From Stappia sediminis (lineage in GTDB: Bacteria > Pseudomonadota > Alphaproteobacteria > Rhizobiales > Stappiaceae): DNA of 64,000 nucleotides. Each line of letters starts with the position of its first letter. Positions within the stretch are counted from its first letter, which is position 1. The stretch is taken from NCBI RefSeq assembly GCF_009826895.1, contig NZ_WUMV01000008.1, forward strand, positions 248,001-312,000, written 5' to 3'. Below, one piece after another: positions 25,915-36,601 of this stretch. The notes under the pieces were generated by a model. It searched no databases. It had not been told where the DNA came from and saw only the letters and a program-made list of their open reading frames with translations. Position numbers and translations under genes: made by a program.

Positions 25915-28899
25915 TCAGGCGGCGAAGGCCTCGTCGAGAAATGCCTGCAATTGGGCGAGATGCTTGGACATCAGGCCGGTCGCGGTCGCGGCCGAAGCGG
26001 CCCGCCCGACATACCGCGGGCGGTCGTGCTTCGCGCCGATCTGGTTGAGCACCCATTCCACATAGGGCTGGATGAAGGCCCAGGACCCCATGTTCTTCGG
26101 CTCCTCCTGGCACCACACGATTTCCGCGTTCTTGAAACGCGAAAGCTCCTGGCTGAGCGCCTTCGTGGGGAAGGGGAAGAGCTGCTCGACGCGCATGATG
26201 TAGACGTCGTCGATACCGCGCTTCTCACGCTCCTCGAAGAGGTCGTAATAGACCTTGCCCGAGCACAGGATGACTCGGCGGATCTTCTTGTCGTCGGCAA
26301 GCTTGATGCCGTCGCCCGGCCTGTGCTGAGCATCGTCCCACAGGAGCCGGTGGAAGGTGGCGTCCTCGCCGAATTCCGAAAGTTCGGAAACCGCCCGCTT
26401 GTGACGCAGGAGAGACTTCGGCGTCATCAGGATCAGCGGCTTGCGGAAGTCGCGGTTCAACTGACGGCGCAGGATGTGGAAGTAGTTCGCGGGCGTCGTG
26501 CAGTTGGCGACCTGCATGTTGTCTTCCGCGCACATCTGCAGGAAACGCTCCAGCCTTGCGGAGGAATGTTCCGGACCCTGCCCTTCATAACCGTGCGGCA
26601 GCAGGCAGACGAGGCCCGACATCCTGAGCCACTTGCGCTCGCCCGACGACAGGAACTGGTCGAACACCACCTGCGCGCCGTTTGCGAAGTCGCCGAACTG
26701 CGCTTCCCAGAGCGTCAGCGCGTTCGGCTCGGCCATCGAGTAACCGTATTCGAACCCAAGGACCGCTTCTTCCGAAAGCATCGAATTGATGACCTCGTAG
26801 CGCGCCTGGCCTTCCCGCAGATTGTTGAGCGGGATGTAGCGGCTTTCCGTCTCCTGGTCGTACAGCACGGAATGGCGTTGCGAGAACGTGCCGCGCTCGC
26901 AATCCTGACCGGACAGGCGAACGGCATGCCCCTCGTAGAGCAGAGACCCGAACGCCAGCGACTCCGCCGTCGCCCAGTCGATGCCTTCACCCGATTCGAA
27001 CGCCTTCTTGCGGTTGTCGAGGAAGCGGCGGATCGTGCGGTGTACGTTGAAGCCTTCGGGAACGGCCGTAAGCTTCTCGCAGATCGTCTTGAGCGTCGTG
27101 TCGTCGAGGCCCGTCATGCCGCGGCGCGGCTCGTCGACCTGGTTGGCCTGCTTCATGCCCGACCACTTGCCGTCGAGCCAGTCGGCCTTGTTGGGCTTGT
27201 AGGCGTTGCCGGCCTCGAACTCCTCGTCGAGGCGCGAACGGAAGCTCGCCTTCATCTCCTCGACTTCCTCGGCCGTAACGACACCGTCCTTCACCAGCTT
27301 TTCGCCGTAGATCTGCAGCGTCGTCGCGTGCTTGCGGATCTTGCGGTACATGATCGGCTGCGTGAACGCCGGCTCGTCGGACTCGTTGTGGCCGAAGCGG
27401 CGGTAGCAGATCATGTCGATCACCACCGGCTTGCCGAACTGCTGGCGGAACTCCGTCGCGATCTTGGCCGCATAGACCACCGCTTCCGGATCGTCGCCGT
27501 TACAGTGGAAGATCGGCGCCTCGATCATCTTCGCGACATCCGAGGGATAGGGCGATGAGCGCGAGAAACGCGGGTTGGTGGTAAAGCCGATCTGGTTGTT
27601 GATGATGAAGTGGACCGAGCCGCCCGTGCGGTGCCCGCGAAGCGCGGAAAGGCCGAAACATTCGGCCACCACGCCCTGGCCGGCAAACGCCGCGTCGCCA
27701 TGCAGAAGCAGCGGCATCACCTTCGACCGGTCGACTTCGGTCGTGTCCACCCAATGCCCGTCGACGGCCGAAAGCTGGTCCTGCTTGGCGCGCGCCTTGC
27801 CGAGCACAACCGGATCGACGATCTCAAGATGCGAGGGGTTCGCCGTCAGCGACAGGTGAACCGTGTTGTCGTCGAACGAACGGTCGGACGAGGCGCCGAG
27901 GTGATACTTCACGTCGCCCGAACCTTCCACGTCGTCCGGCGTGAACGAGCCGCCCTTGAATTCGTGGAAGATGGCGCGGTGCGGCTTGCCCATCATCTGC
28001 GCGAGCACGTTGAGGCGGCCACGGTGGGCCATGCCGAGCACGATTTCCTTCACGCCGAGCGCGCCGCCGCGCTTGATGATCTGCTCGAGCGCGGGGATAA
28101 GCGCTTCACCGCCGTCGAGGCCGAAGCGCTTGGTGCCGGTGTATTTGACGTCCAGAAACTTCTCGAAGCCTTCCGCCTCGATCAGCTTGTTGAGGATCGC
28201 CTTCTTGCCCTGCTCGGTGAAGGTGACCTGCTTGTCCGGCCCTTCGATGCGCTCCTGGATCCAGGCTTTTTCGGCCGGGTCCGAGATATGCATGAACTCC
28301 ACGCCGAGCGTGGAGCAATAGGTGCGCTTCAGGATCGCCAGCATCTCGCGGATGGTGGCGAACTCAAGCCCCAGCACGTGATCGATGAAGATCTTGCGGT
28401 CCCAGTCGGCTTCCGTGAAGCCATAGGTCGCGGGATGCAGTTCCTCGTGATCGCCGGGCGTCTTGAGCCTCAGCGGATCGAGATCGGCGTGCAGATGGCC
28501 GCGCATGCGGTAGGCGCGGATCATCATCAGCGCGCGAACGGAATCGCGCGTCGCCTGCTGGACCTCGGCATCGCTGATCTCGATGCCCTTGGCCTTCGCC
28601 TTGCCCTTGAGCTTGTCGCCAAGGTCCTTCTCGACCGGCGCCCAGTTGCCGTCGAGCGCGCTGACAAGCTCGCCGTTGGCGGCGATCGGCCAGTCGGCCC
28701 GCTTCCACGGCGCGCCGCGCGCTTCCTTCAGAACATCGGACTTCTCGTCCTTCAGTTCGCCGAAGAAAGTGCGCCACTCTTCGTCGAGCGAGGCCGGGTT
28801 TTCCTGGAATTTTGCGTAAAGATCTTCAATGTAGCCCGCGTTTGCGCCGTACAAAAACGACGTGAGGGCGAAGAGGTTGTTCTCGTCTTGCCGAGCCAT
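25915..28899 (-). CDS. sucA: 2-oxoglutarate dehydrogenase E1
   Basis: 994 residues, thiamine-diphosphate dependent decarboxylase of the TCA cycle. N-terminal E2-binding region FLYGANAGYIEDLYAKFQENPASLDEEW, then MGMAHRGRLNVLAQMM, VLLHGDAAFAGQGVVAECF with the TPP/metal segment, FIINNQIGFTTNP, ICYRRFGHNESDEPAFTQP, and the C-terminal HGYEGQGPEHSSARLERFLQM. Standard length and order. It is separated from sucD by 265 bp with two hairpins, so it may have its own promoter or be processed from the mdh-sucCD transcript. Confidence 0.98.
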   Translation of the reverse strand: MARQDENNLFALTSFLYGANAGYIEDLYAKFQENPASLDEEWRTFFGELKDEKSDVLKEARGAPWKRADWPIAANGELVSALDGNWAPVEKDLGDKLKGKAKAKGIEISDAEVQQATRDSVRALMMIRAYRMRGHLHADLDPLRLKTPGDHEELHPATYGFTEADWDRKIFIDHVLGLEFATIREMLAILKRTYCSTLGVEFMHISDPAEKAWIQERIEGPDKQVTFTEQGKKAILNKLIEAEGFEKFLDVKYTGTKRFGLDGGEALIPALEQIIKRGGALGVKEIVLGMAHRGRLNVLAQMMGKPHRAIFHEFKGGSFTPDDVEGSGDVKYHLGASSDRSFDDNTVHLSLTANPSHLEIVDPVVLGKARAKQDQLSAVDGHWVDTTEVDRSKVMPLLLHGDAAFAGQGVVAECFGLSALRGHRTGGSVHFIINNQIGFTTNPRFSRSSPYPSDVAKMIEAPIFHCNGDDPEAVVYAAKIATEFRQQFGKPVVIDMICYRRFGHNESDEPAFTQPIMYRKIRKHATTLQIYGEKLVKDGVVTAEEVEEMKASFRSRLDEEFEAGNAYKPNKADWLDGKWSGMKQANQVDEPRRGMTGLDDTTLKTICEKLTAVPEGFNVHRTIRRFLDNRKKAFESGEGIDWATAESLAFGSLLYEGHAVRLSGQDCERGTFSQRHSVLYDQETESRYIPLNNLREGQARYEVINSMLSEEAVLGFEYGYSMAEPNALTLWEAQFGDFANGAQVVFDQFLSSGERKWLRMSGLVCLLPHGYEGQGPEHSSARLERFLQMCAEDNMQVANCTTPANYFHILRRQLNRDFRKPLILMTPKSLLRHKRAVSELSEFGEDATFHRLLWDDAQHRPGDGIKLADDKKIRRVILCSGKVYYDLFEEREKRGIDDVYIMRVEQLFPFPTKALSQELSRFKNAEIVWCQEEPKNMGSWAFIQPYVEWVLNQIGAKHDRPRYVGRAASAATATGLMSKHLAQLQAFLDEAFAA

Positions 28900-29164
28900 C
28901 TCACCTTTTGGCGGTGTTTATCCGCCGTGCTCCATACGGGGTGCCCTTTCACGCAGCGCCCCTAAAGCCTGATTTTTATAAAGACCGGCACGGGGCGTGT
29001 CCCACGCCAGCCTGATCCCCAGTAGGACCGGCCTGCCACAAGGACAAGCCGGCCACTCCTACTATGGTGCTTGGCGCGCAGTTAAGAAAGAGGGAACCGC
29101 GCGCCAATCGATCACTCGCATTCAAGCGTATTCACCCGAATGCGCGAAGATGTGATCATCCGGC
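28900..29164. promoter_or_regulatory. sucD-sucA intergenic region with two hairpins
   Basis: Hairpin 1: AGTAGGA (29021-29027) plus CCGGC pairing with GCCGG and TCCTACT (ending 29063). Hairpin 2: GGCGCGC (29073-29079) with GCGCGCC (29099-29105). These could terminate most sucCD transcription or act as processing or stabilising elements. A sucA promoter is probably located downstream of them (28900-29020). Confidence 0.5.
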
Positions 29165-30073
29165 TTACCCCTTGAGAACCTCGAGCAGGGTCTCGCCAAG
29201 CTTGGCCGGCGACGGGGAAACGCGGATGCCCGCCTCTTCCATCGCCGCGATCTTGTCTTCGGCACCGCCCTTGCCGCCGGAAATAACGGCACCGGCGTGG
29301 CCCATGGTGCGGCCCGGAGGCGCGGTGCGGCCCGCGATGAAGCCGGCCATCGGCTTGCTTCGGCCCTTCTTCGCCTCGTCCTTCAGGAACTGGGCGGCAT
29401 CCTCCTCGGCCGAACCGCCGATCTCGCCGATCATGATGATCGACTCCGTCGCGTCGTCGGCGAGGAACATCTCCAGCACGTCGATGAACTCCGTGCCCTT
29501 GACCGGGTCGCCGCCGATGCCGACGGCCGTCGTCTGGCCAAGCCCGGCGTTCGTCGTCTGGAACACCGCCTCGTAGGTCAGCGTGCCGGAGCGCGAGACG
29601 ACGCCCACCGAGCCCTTCTTGAAGATGGAGCCCGGCATGATGCCGATCTTGCATTCCTCGGGTGTCAGGATGCCCGGGCAGTTGGGGCCGAGAAGCCGCG
29701 AGTTGGACTTTTCAAGCCGCGCCTTGACCTTGACCATGTCCATCACCGGAATGCCTTCGGTGATGCAGACGATGAAGGGGATCTCGGCGTCGATCGCCTC
29801 GATGATGGCCGCAGCCGCACCTGCCGGCGGAACGTAGACGACGGAGGCATCCGCGCCGGTCGCCTCGCGCGCCTCGCCGACGGTGGCGAAGATCGGCAGT
29901 TCGGCGGCACCGTCGAGCCCGCTCGACCACATCTCGCCGCCCTTCTTCGGGTGCACGCCCGCGACCATCTTCGTGCCGTAGTATTCCAGCGCCTGCTCGG
30001 TGTGGAAGGTGCCGGTCTTGCCGGTCAGGCCCTGGACGATGACCTTGGTGTCCTTGTTGACGAGGATCGACAT
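29165..30073 (-). CDS. sucD: succinyl-CoA synthetase alpha subunit
   Basis: 302 residues. Subunit carrying CoA binding and the phosphorylated His. Seen: [33 protein letters not shown]-like CoA-binding start, [22 protein letters not shown], and the active-site loop [16 protein letters not shown] containing the phosphohistidine. The ATG at 30073 overlaps the sucC stop codon by one base (TGATG), so the two are translationally coupled; a GTG one codon earlier is possible. Confidence 0.97.
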   Translation of the reverse strand: MSILVNKDTKVIVQGLTGKTGTFHTEQALEYYGTKMVAGVHPKKGGEMWSSGLDGAAELPIFATVGEAREATGADASVVYVPPAGAAAAIIEAIDAEIPFIVCITEGIPVMDMVKVKARLEKSNSRLLGPNCPGILTPEECKIGIMPGSIFKKGSVGVVSRSGTLTYEAVFQTTNAGLGQTTAVGIGGDPVKGTEFIDVLEMFLADDATESIIMIGEIGGSAEEDAAQFLKDEAKKGRSKPMAGFIAGRTAPPGRTMGHAGAVISGGKGGAEDKIAAMEEAGIRVSPSPAKLGETLLEVLKG

Positions 30074-31272
30074 CACTTGCCCCCCTTCACAGCGGCGACG
30101 ATCTTCTGTGCGGCATCGTCGAGATCGTCAGCCGCAATCACGTTCAGGCCGGAGTTGTTGATGATGTCCTTGCCAAGCTGGACGTTGGTGCCTTCGAGGC
30201 GAACCACGAGCGGCACCTGGAGGCCGACCTCCTTCACCGCCGCGACCACGCCTTCCGCGATCACGTCGCAGCGCATGATCCCGCCGAAGATGTTGACGAG
30301 AATGCCCTTCACGTTCGGATCGGCGGTGATGATCTTGAAGGCCGCCGTCACCTTCTCCTTGGAAGCGCCGCCGCCGACGTCCAGGAAGTTGGCGGGCTCG
30401 GCGCCATAGAGCTTGATGATGTCCATCGTCGCCATGGCAAGGCCCGCGCCGTTGACCATGCAGCCGATGTCGCCGTCGAGCGCCACATAGGCGAGATCGT
30501 GCTTGGAAGCCTCGATCTCCTTGTCGTCTTCCTCGGTGATGTCGCGAAGCTCGACGATTTCCGGATGGCGGAAAAGCGCATTGCCGTCGAAGGAGACCTT
30601 GGCGTCGAGCAGGCGCACGCGCCCGTTCTTCATGACGATCAGCGGATTGACCTCAAGAAGGCTCATGTCCTTCTCGACGAAGGCCTTGTAGAGGATCGGA
30701 AAGATCTTCATGCCGTCGGCGCGTGCCTCGCCCTCAAGCTTCAGCGCATCGCAAAGCTTGCCTGCAGCCTCTCCCGTCACGCCCGCGTCCGGGTCGATCG
30801 GCAGGGTCAGGATCTTTTCAGGCGTTTCCTCGGCAACGGTCTCGATATCGACGCCACCTTCGGTGGAGGCGACGAAAGCCACCTGCCCGACCGTGCGGTC
30901 GACGAGGAGGGAGAGATAAAGCTCACGCTCAATATCCGCGCCATCCTCGATATAGAGGCGGTTCACCACCTTGCCGGCAGGCCCGGTCTGCTTGGTGACG
31001 AGCGTGTTGCCCAGCATTTCCTTCGCGTTGGCGACGACTTCCTCAAGGGAAAAGGCAAGGCGCACGCCGCCCTTGGCATCGGCCCCGAGTTCCTTGAACT
31101 TGCCCTTGCCGCGTCCGCCGGCATGGATCTGGGACTTCACGACCCAGAGCGGGCCGGGAAGCTTCTTGGCAGCCGCTTCCGCCTCATCGGCGGAAAATAT
31201 GGCCACACCTTCGGCAACCGGCGCGCCATATTCCTTGAGCACGGCCTTTGCCTGATATTCGTGGATGTTCAT
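30073..31272 (-). CDS. sucC: succinyl-CoA synthetase beta subunit
   Basis: 399 residues. ATP-grasp subunit that binds the nucleotide and succinate. N-terminus [40 protein letters not shown], metal-binding LLEVNPLIV, and the C-terminal PTPE-like segment [18 protein letters not shown]. Length is standard. Coupled to sucD; 81 bp downstream of mdh. Confidence 0.98.
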   Translation of the reverse strand: MNIHEYQAKAVLKEYGAPVAEGVAIFSADEAEAAAKKLPGPLWVVKSQIHAGGRGKGKFKELGADAKGGVRLAFSLEEVVANAKEMLGNTLVTKQTGPAGKVVNRLYIEDGADIERELYLSLLVDRTVGQVAFVASTEGGVDIETVAEETPEKILTLPIDPDAGVTGEAAGKLCDALKLEGEARADGMKIFPILYKAFVEKDMSLLEVNPLIVMKNGRVRLLDAKVSFDGNALFRHPEIVELRDITEEDDKEIEASKHDLAYVALDGDIGCMVNGAGLAMATMDIIKLYGAEPANFLDVGGGASKEKVTAAFKIITADPNVKGILVNIFGGIMRCDVIAEGVVAAVKEVGLQVPLVVRLEGTNVQLGKDIINNSGLNVIAADDLDDAAQKIVAAVKGGK

Positions 31273-31353
31273 GAGCTATATCCCCCGAAGCGTGGAGACG
31301 GGCGGCTCTATACAGATGAGGGCCGCCGATGCGGCCCCCACTGCAGCCTTCGA

Positions 31354-32379
<1,026 letters not shown>

Positions 32380-32526
32380 CTACTCCCTTTGAGCGCCCCT
32401 TGCAACATCAACGAAGGAATATTGCGGTCTGGCCGCCCGATTTTCGGTCGCCGGATATTTCTTTCCGCTCTTCCCCGGCGAGCCCCGATAAAATTTTCCG
32501 TGGCGTCTCCCGCGCCCGGGAGGAAA

Positions 32527-33708
32527 TCAGCTCGCCGCTGCTGACGCTCCGGTACCGGCCAGCCAGCTTTCCGAACGCATTTCCGTGAGACGCGAGATCG
32601 TGCGCGCGAATTCGAAGGTTTCAGCCCCAGTCGTCGCCGTATAGAGCCCATCCGGCTCCGTTTCTGCCGAAAGTATGAGCTTGATGGAATTGTCGTAGAG
32701 CGCATCGACAAGGTTGATGAAGCGTTTGGCCGCGTTTCGTTGCGCAAGCCCCATGACGGGCACGCGGTCCAGGACGAGCGTGTGATAGGCGTGGGCGATC
32801 CTCAGGTAGTCGGAGGCGGAAAGCGGCGCCTCGCAAAGTTCCGCAAACGTAAACCTCGCGACGCCGGCAACGGTGCGCGGCACATGGATCTTGCGCCCCT
32901 TGACCTCCAGATCCTCCGAATGCGCCGTCATGCCGTGAGTGAGCTTGCGCCAGAGCCGGTCGACCTCGGCATCCGCGCCATCATGCAGCGGAGTGACGTA
33001 TACGGAAGCCCCCGCCAGCTTCTCCAGCCTGTAGTCCGTGCGCGCATCGAGCTGCATCACGTCGGCGCGCGTCTTCAAAAGCTCGATAAATCCAAGAAAA
33101 TGCCCGCGGTTGAGGCCGTCCTTGTAAAGATCGTCCGGATCGACGTTGGAGGTCGCGACCACGACCACTCCGCGCTCGAACAGCTTTGTGAAGAGCCGCC
33201 CGAGGATCATGGCGTCCGCGATATCCGTGACCGAGAATTCGTCGAAGCAAAGGAGCCTCGTTTCTTCCGCCAGAGCATCGGCGACCGGGGGAATCGGGTC
33301 GTCGCCCTTGATTTCCCCGTCCTTGATCGCCTGGCGGACCGCATGAACGCGTTCGTGCACGTCGGCCATGAACTCGTGAAAGTGGACCCTTCGCTTGCGG
33401 CGCGGCACGGCGACGTCGAAGAAAAGATCCATCAGCATGGTCTTGCCGCGCCCGACAGAGCCCCAGACGTAGAGCCCCTTCACCGGATCTTTCGCGCTTC
33501 CGCGCTTTCCGAAAAGCCAGCCGAGCGAACTTTTCTTTGACGCCAGACGGCGTTCGGCCAGCGCCTCGTTCAGCCTGTCGAGGCGCCTGACGATCGCTTC
33601 CTGCGCCGCGTCGCTCTCGATCTCTCCGGCTTCGATGAGCGATGAATAGCGCCCTGCGACGGTGCGCGTCATCGGAAGGCGGCTGGAGGAGGATGAGATA
33701 TCGCTCAT
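32527..33708 (-). CDS. zapE: cell division protein ZapE (AFG1-like ATPase)
   Basis: 393 residues. AAA+-like ATPase that modulates FtsZ assembly; mitochondrial homologue AFG1/LACE1. Walker A GLYVWGSVGRGKTMLMDLFF, HFHEFMADVHERVH, Walker B RLLCFDEFSVTDIADAMILGRLF, then TSNVDPDDLYKDGLNR and the C-terminal RFTFAELCEAPLSASDYLRIA. Typical length. Start MSDISSSS at 33708 is chosen; MTRTVAG 12 codons later is an alternative. Its proximity to mdh is common in alphaproteobacteria. Confidence 0.93.
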   Translation of the reverse strand: MSDISSSSSRLPMTRTVAGRYSSLIEAGEIESDAAQEAIVRRLDRLNEALAERRLASKKSSLGWLFGKRGSAKDPVKGLYVWGSVGRGKTMLMDLFFDVAVPRRKRRVHFHEFMADVHERVHAVRQAIKDGEIKGDDPIPPVADALAEETRLLCFDEFSVTDIADAMILGRLFTKLFERGVVVVATSNVDPDDLYKDGLNRGHFLGFIELLKTRADVMQLDARTDYRLEKLAGASVYVTPLHDGADAEVDRLWRKLTHGMTAHSEDLEVKGRKIHVPRTVAGVARFTFAELCEAPLSASDYLRIAHAYHTLVLDRVPVMGLAQRNAAKRFINLVDALYDNSIKLILSAETEPDGLYTATTGAETFEFARTISRLTEMRSESWLAGTGASAAAS

Positions 33709-33817
33709 GAAGGGATTTCGCTCCAGGCCTCGGTACAGCAGAGCAGCTTTGGATTTGGACAACTTGGGGCAGATAGCCAATCAGCGCGGCCCCATGCAAG
33801 GCCAAAGGCCGTCAAGC

Positions 33818-34246
33818 TCATTCACCCTTTGGAGAATTCGGGGCTCTCGGCGATTGTTTGAACGCCTCGTCGACCGGAACCTGAAGCGCGCTTGCAAGGC
33901 GGTTCGTCTCGCTCGCCATGCCGACGACCGACAAAAGCTCGCCGAACTGCGCCTCGCTCATGCCCTTTGCGCGGGCGGACGCCGTATGGGAACTGATGCA
34001 ATAGTCGCAGGCATTCGAAACGGAAACGGCGATATAGATCATTTCCTTGACGAGCGGATCCAGTTCGCCAGGTCCCATGACCTCCTTCAGGCTTTCCCAG
34101 GTTCGCTTCATCAGGGCGGGATCGTTGGCAAGCACCCGCCAGAAATTGTTCACGAAATCGGTCTTTCGCGTTTGCCGGATGTCATCGGCGACGGCGCGCG
34201 CCGCCTCAGGCATTTCGTCATCCTCAAGGATTGGCCAGACGGACAT
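33818..34246 (-). CDS. carboxymuconolactone decarboxylase/AhpD-like protein
   Basis: 142 residues, mostly helical. Contains SNACDYCISSHTASARAKG, the C-x-x-C...H motif of AhpD-like peroxidase-related proteins. Such proteins act as thiol-dependent peroxide or alkylhydroperoxidase components; the partner is unknown here. A second, distinct AhpD-like protein lies at 36602. Starts MSVWPILEDDEMPEAAR. Confidence 0.88.
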   Translation of the reverse strand: MSVWPILEDDEMPEAARAVADDIRQTRKTDFVNNFWRVLANDPALMKRTWESLKEVMGPGELDPLVKEMIYIAVSVSNACDYCISSHTASARAKGMSEAQFGELLSVVGMASETNRLASALQVPVDEAFKQSPRAPNSPKGE

Positions 34247-34360
34247 TGCCTTTCTCCCGCATGAAGCAGGCCCCGCGGTCTGGGCGGAACCGCATTTACG
34301 GAAGCTAAACGCAAGCGAAGCGCCGGGGCAATGCGGCGGCGCTTCGTCTTTCGTCTGAAA

Positions 34361-34900
34361 TCAGCGGAATACGGTGATCGGCTGGCCGGTCGAGGTCTGT
34401 CCGCTGAACTGGGTTCCGCCGGCGGAATAAAGGTTCGCGACCGTCGCTCCGGCGTCGTTCTTCAAAACGACCTGCTTGCCCGTTAGGTCCCAGGCGGAAA
34501 TGCCCTGAAGATCCGGCGAGCCGCAGCCGCGCGTATTTGCGCGGTAGCCGCCGCTCCATGTCGTCAGCGTCATGAAGAGCTGGCACCTGTCGGCGACCGA
34601 TTGCATGGTCCAGCCGCCGAGAAGATCGCTGCGGCCGATTTCCTTGGCTTCCGCCGGCGGCTCGAATGGGGCCGCCGCAACCTGCTCTCCGGCACCGTCG
34701 ACCGCATCGAGGGGCTGCTGCTCGATCGTGCCGTCGGACGTCTGCACTCCGTCGAGCGGCGTCAGCGGCTGGCTGTCGACCGGCGGCGTGGGCGTTGCCG
34801 GAAGGGGCGAGCTGCTTGATCCTCCAAGCCCCAGCCGCTGACAGCCGGCAACAGCGACAGCAAGGCCGACGATGAGGACGATTGAGACTGGACGGTTCAT
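34361..34900 (-). CDS. Omp19-like lipoprotein, Inh-type protease-inhibitor domain
   Basis: 179 residues. Start at 34900 (MNRPVSIVL) puts a lipoprotein signal in place: VLIVGLAVAVAGC, with Cys as the lipidated residue. A Pro/Ser/Thr-rich linker follows (about 20-85), then a beta-rich domain LLGGWTMQSVADRCQLFMTLTTWSGGYRANTRGCGSPDL...LTGKQVVLKNDAG, matching the AprI/Inh inhibitor fold and Brucella Omp19. Two cysteines (in ADRCQ and TRGCG) should form its disulfide. Probably anchored in the outer membrane; a role in protease inhibition is known for Omp19, not shown here. Confidence 0.85.
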   Translation of the reverse strand: MNRPVSIVLIVGLAVAVAGCQRLGLGGSSSSPLPATPTPPVDSQPLTPLDGVQTSDGTIEQQPLDAVDGAGEQVAAAPFEPPAEAKEIGRSDLLGGWTMQSVADRCQLFMTLTTWSGGYRANTRGCGSPDLQGISAWDLTGKQVVLKNDAGATVANLYSAGGTQFSGQTSTGQPITVFR

Positions 34901-35360
34901 TTTCCCTTTTCCTTCCGGCTCCAGGGCGCGCATTCAACCACCAAAACGGCATGAATGCAGGCGAAATTTCGTCTTCCGGCACGGGCCGCATGGCATTGCG
35001 ACGATCAGCCGGCATGGAATCAGCATTGCCGGTTATGGTGACTGAAACGTTGATAAACCTGAAACGGGCGAAATCATGGCCAATTAAACTTTGGGCAATT
35101 TTTAGACTGCCATAGTATTTTCGCACTGCACAATTATACAGGGTTCAATCTAGGGAACCAAGGAGTGGCTCGCACCAGAGCGCTTTCCACGAAAGCAGGA
35201 TCGCTTTCGTGACAAGAAATCGCTCCAGAATCGATATCTTGAGCATATCCTTGGTCCGCGAAATCCGGCTCGGATTTCGCGGGATATGCTCTCCAGGGTC
35301 CCAACCAGAGTTGGGCCCTCGGTCGAGGCGAAAGCCTCTTTACGATCGTGAGGGCGAGGC
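34901..35360. other. gene-poor stretch between Omp19-like and GNAT genes
   Basis: The first half (34901-35160) shows no feature beyond the likely promoter of the lipoprotein gene. The second half is mostly the repeat described at 35178-35293. Confidence 0.4.
35178..35293. repeat. bipartite intergenic repeat, copy B, with long hairpin
   Basis: The first half aligns with 18869-18935 (GAAATCGCTCCAGAATC...). The second half is a strong hairpin: GAGCATATCC, then CCGCGAAATCCG-GCT-CGGATTTCGCGG, closing with GATATGCTC. Same two-part layout as 21294-21398. Confidence 0.75.
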
Positions 35361-35921
35361 ATGCCACATCGTTTAGGAGAAGGCCTGATCAGGAAGCTTG
35401 CCGCGACCGATCAGGCGCAGTTCCGAGACCATCTCTTGCGGCTTTCGCCGGAAGCCCGGCGCAGCCGCTTCGCCATGACGGCGAGCGACCCCTTCCTGAG
35501 AAGCTATGCCGAAACCAGCATGGCGCTCGGGTCCGTCATCCACGGTTTCTTCGAAAACGGCACCTTGCGTGCGGTTGCGGAACTGAGGACCGTTGACGGC
35601 CATACGACTGCGGAAGCGGCGTTTTCCGTCGAGGACGCCTGGCAGAATTCGGGGCTTGGCACACGGCTGATGGAACTGACGCTGATCGCCGCCAGAAATC
35701 GTGGCTACCGGCACATCTACATCAACTGCCTTGCCACGAACCGGGCCATGCAACTTCTGGCAAGGAAGTTCGAGGCCGAGCTGACCTTCGAGGCCGGCGA
35801 CGTGGTCGGGCGGCTGGAGCCGGTCGAATTTTCATTCTTCTCTCTCTTCCGGGAGGCGATGAACGACGGCTTCGGCGTTGCGGGCTCCCTGCTCGAAGCG
35901 GGCCGTAAACGGCTGGCATAA
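35361..35921 (+). CDS. GNAT family N-acetyltransferase
   Basis: 186 residues. The acetyl-CoA motif A is visible as VEDAWQNSGLGTRLMELTLIAARNRGYRHIYINCLATNRAMQLLARKFEAEL, with Q-x-x-G-x-G/A (QNSGLG). The N-terminal LIRKLAATDQAQFRDHLLRLSPEARRSRF resembles GNAT proteins acting downstream of small metabolites or proteins. Substrate unknown. Faces the LMW-phosphatase-like gene across a shared terminator. Confidence 0.88.
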   Translation: MPHRLGEGLIRKLAATDQAQFRDHLLRLSPEARRSRFAMTASDPFLRSYAETSMALGSVIHGFFENGTLRAVAELRTVDGHTTAEAAFSVEDAWQNSGLGTRLMELTLIAARNRGYRHIYINCLATNRAMQLLARKFEAELTFEAGDVVGRLEPVEFSFFSLFREAMNDGFGVAGSLLEAGRKRLA

Positions 35922-35939
35922 CGCAATAGCGCGAATAGA

Positions 35940-35966
35940 AAGGCCGGGTTGAAATGCCCGGCCTTC
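35940..35966. terminator. bidirectional terminator
   Basis: AAGGCCGGG (35940-35948) pairs with CCCGGCCTT (35957-35965) between two convergent genes. Confidence 0.75.
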
Positions 35967-35976
35967 CTTCATTTCG

Positions 35977-36444
35977 TCAGCTTGCCGCAAGAAGTACCTG
36001 CGGGAGAGCCGGCGCGAGGCCGAAATCGCCCTTCTTCAAGGCCGAATGGACCGCATGCTTCACCTCGCGCAAGGCCTTGCAAAGGCGAAACTGTGTGTGA
36101 GAATGCAAATCGGGCTCTTCCAGCGACCACCGCAACTCGCGTGGCGCACTCGGCCATTGAGGCGGGCGAAACCTGCGCGCGGCCTGCGTCATGAAGACCA
36201 GGACATCCGGCACCGGCGCATGAGGCAGCGCGAAGAAATCCCAGGATTTCGGCTCGAGGCCCGAGGCTTCAAGGCCGGCCTCGCAAAGCACGGCCTTCAG
36301 CCCGCGCCGCATTTCGCGCTGAGGCTTCGGCCCGGCGGAAAACGCGCGCATGCCTTCCGGCGCCGTCGCGTTCAGGCAAGCCTCCGCCATGAGACTCAAC
36401 CCCGCGTTATCTTCACAGACGAACAGGACGGTCGTCGCCTTCAT
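35977..36444 (-). CDS. LMW protein phosphatase / ArsC-like protein lacking the catalytic Arg
   Basis: 155 residues. N-terminus KATTVLFVCEDNAGLSLMAEACLN lines up with the family P-loop VLFVC(x)2N(x)2RSxMAEA. Cys 10 is present but the Arg of CX5R is Leu 16. The later ArsC-type segment is also degenerate: VLVFMTQAARRFRPPQWPSAPRELRWSLEEPDL, where the CDxA...CPxWP...HW...DP residues of thioredoxin-linked arsenate reductases are lost except for WP, W and EPD-like acid. So this is probably a non-catalytic family member that may bind phosphate or a protein. An alternative is a pseudogene, but the frame is intact. Confidence 0.72.
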   Translation of the reverse strand: MKATTVLFVCEDNAGLSLMAEACLNATAPEGMRAFSAGPKPQREMRRGLKAVLCEAGLEASGLEPKSWDFFALPHAPVPDVLVFMTQAARRFRPPQWPSAPRELRWSLEEPDLHSHTQFRLCKALREVKHAVHSALKKGDFGLAPALPQVLLAAS

Positions 36445-36601
36445 GAAATAGTGCTCCTTCCCGACTTTCGGGAACCTGTTTTCAAGCGTCCGCCGCTTGA
36501 TTCGTCAAAGAAATACCGGCTTTCCGAGTCGCCGGTGTGACAGGAATGGGACGGTTTGCGGGCACGGCTTAAAGTTGTGCAGCGCAAAATAATCAGGCGG
36601 C

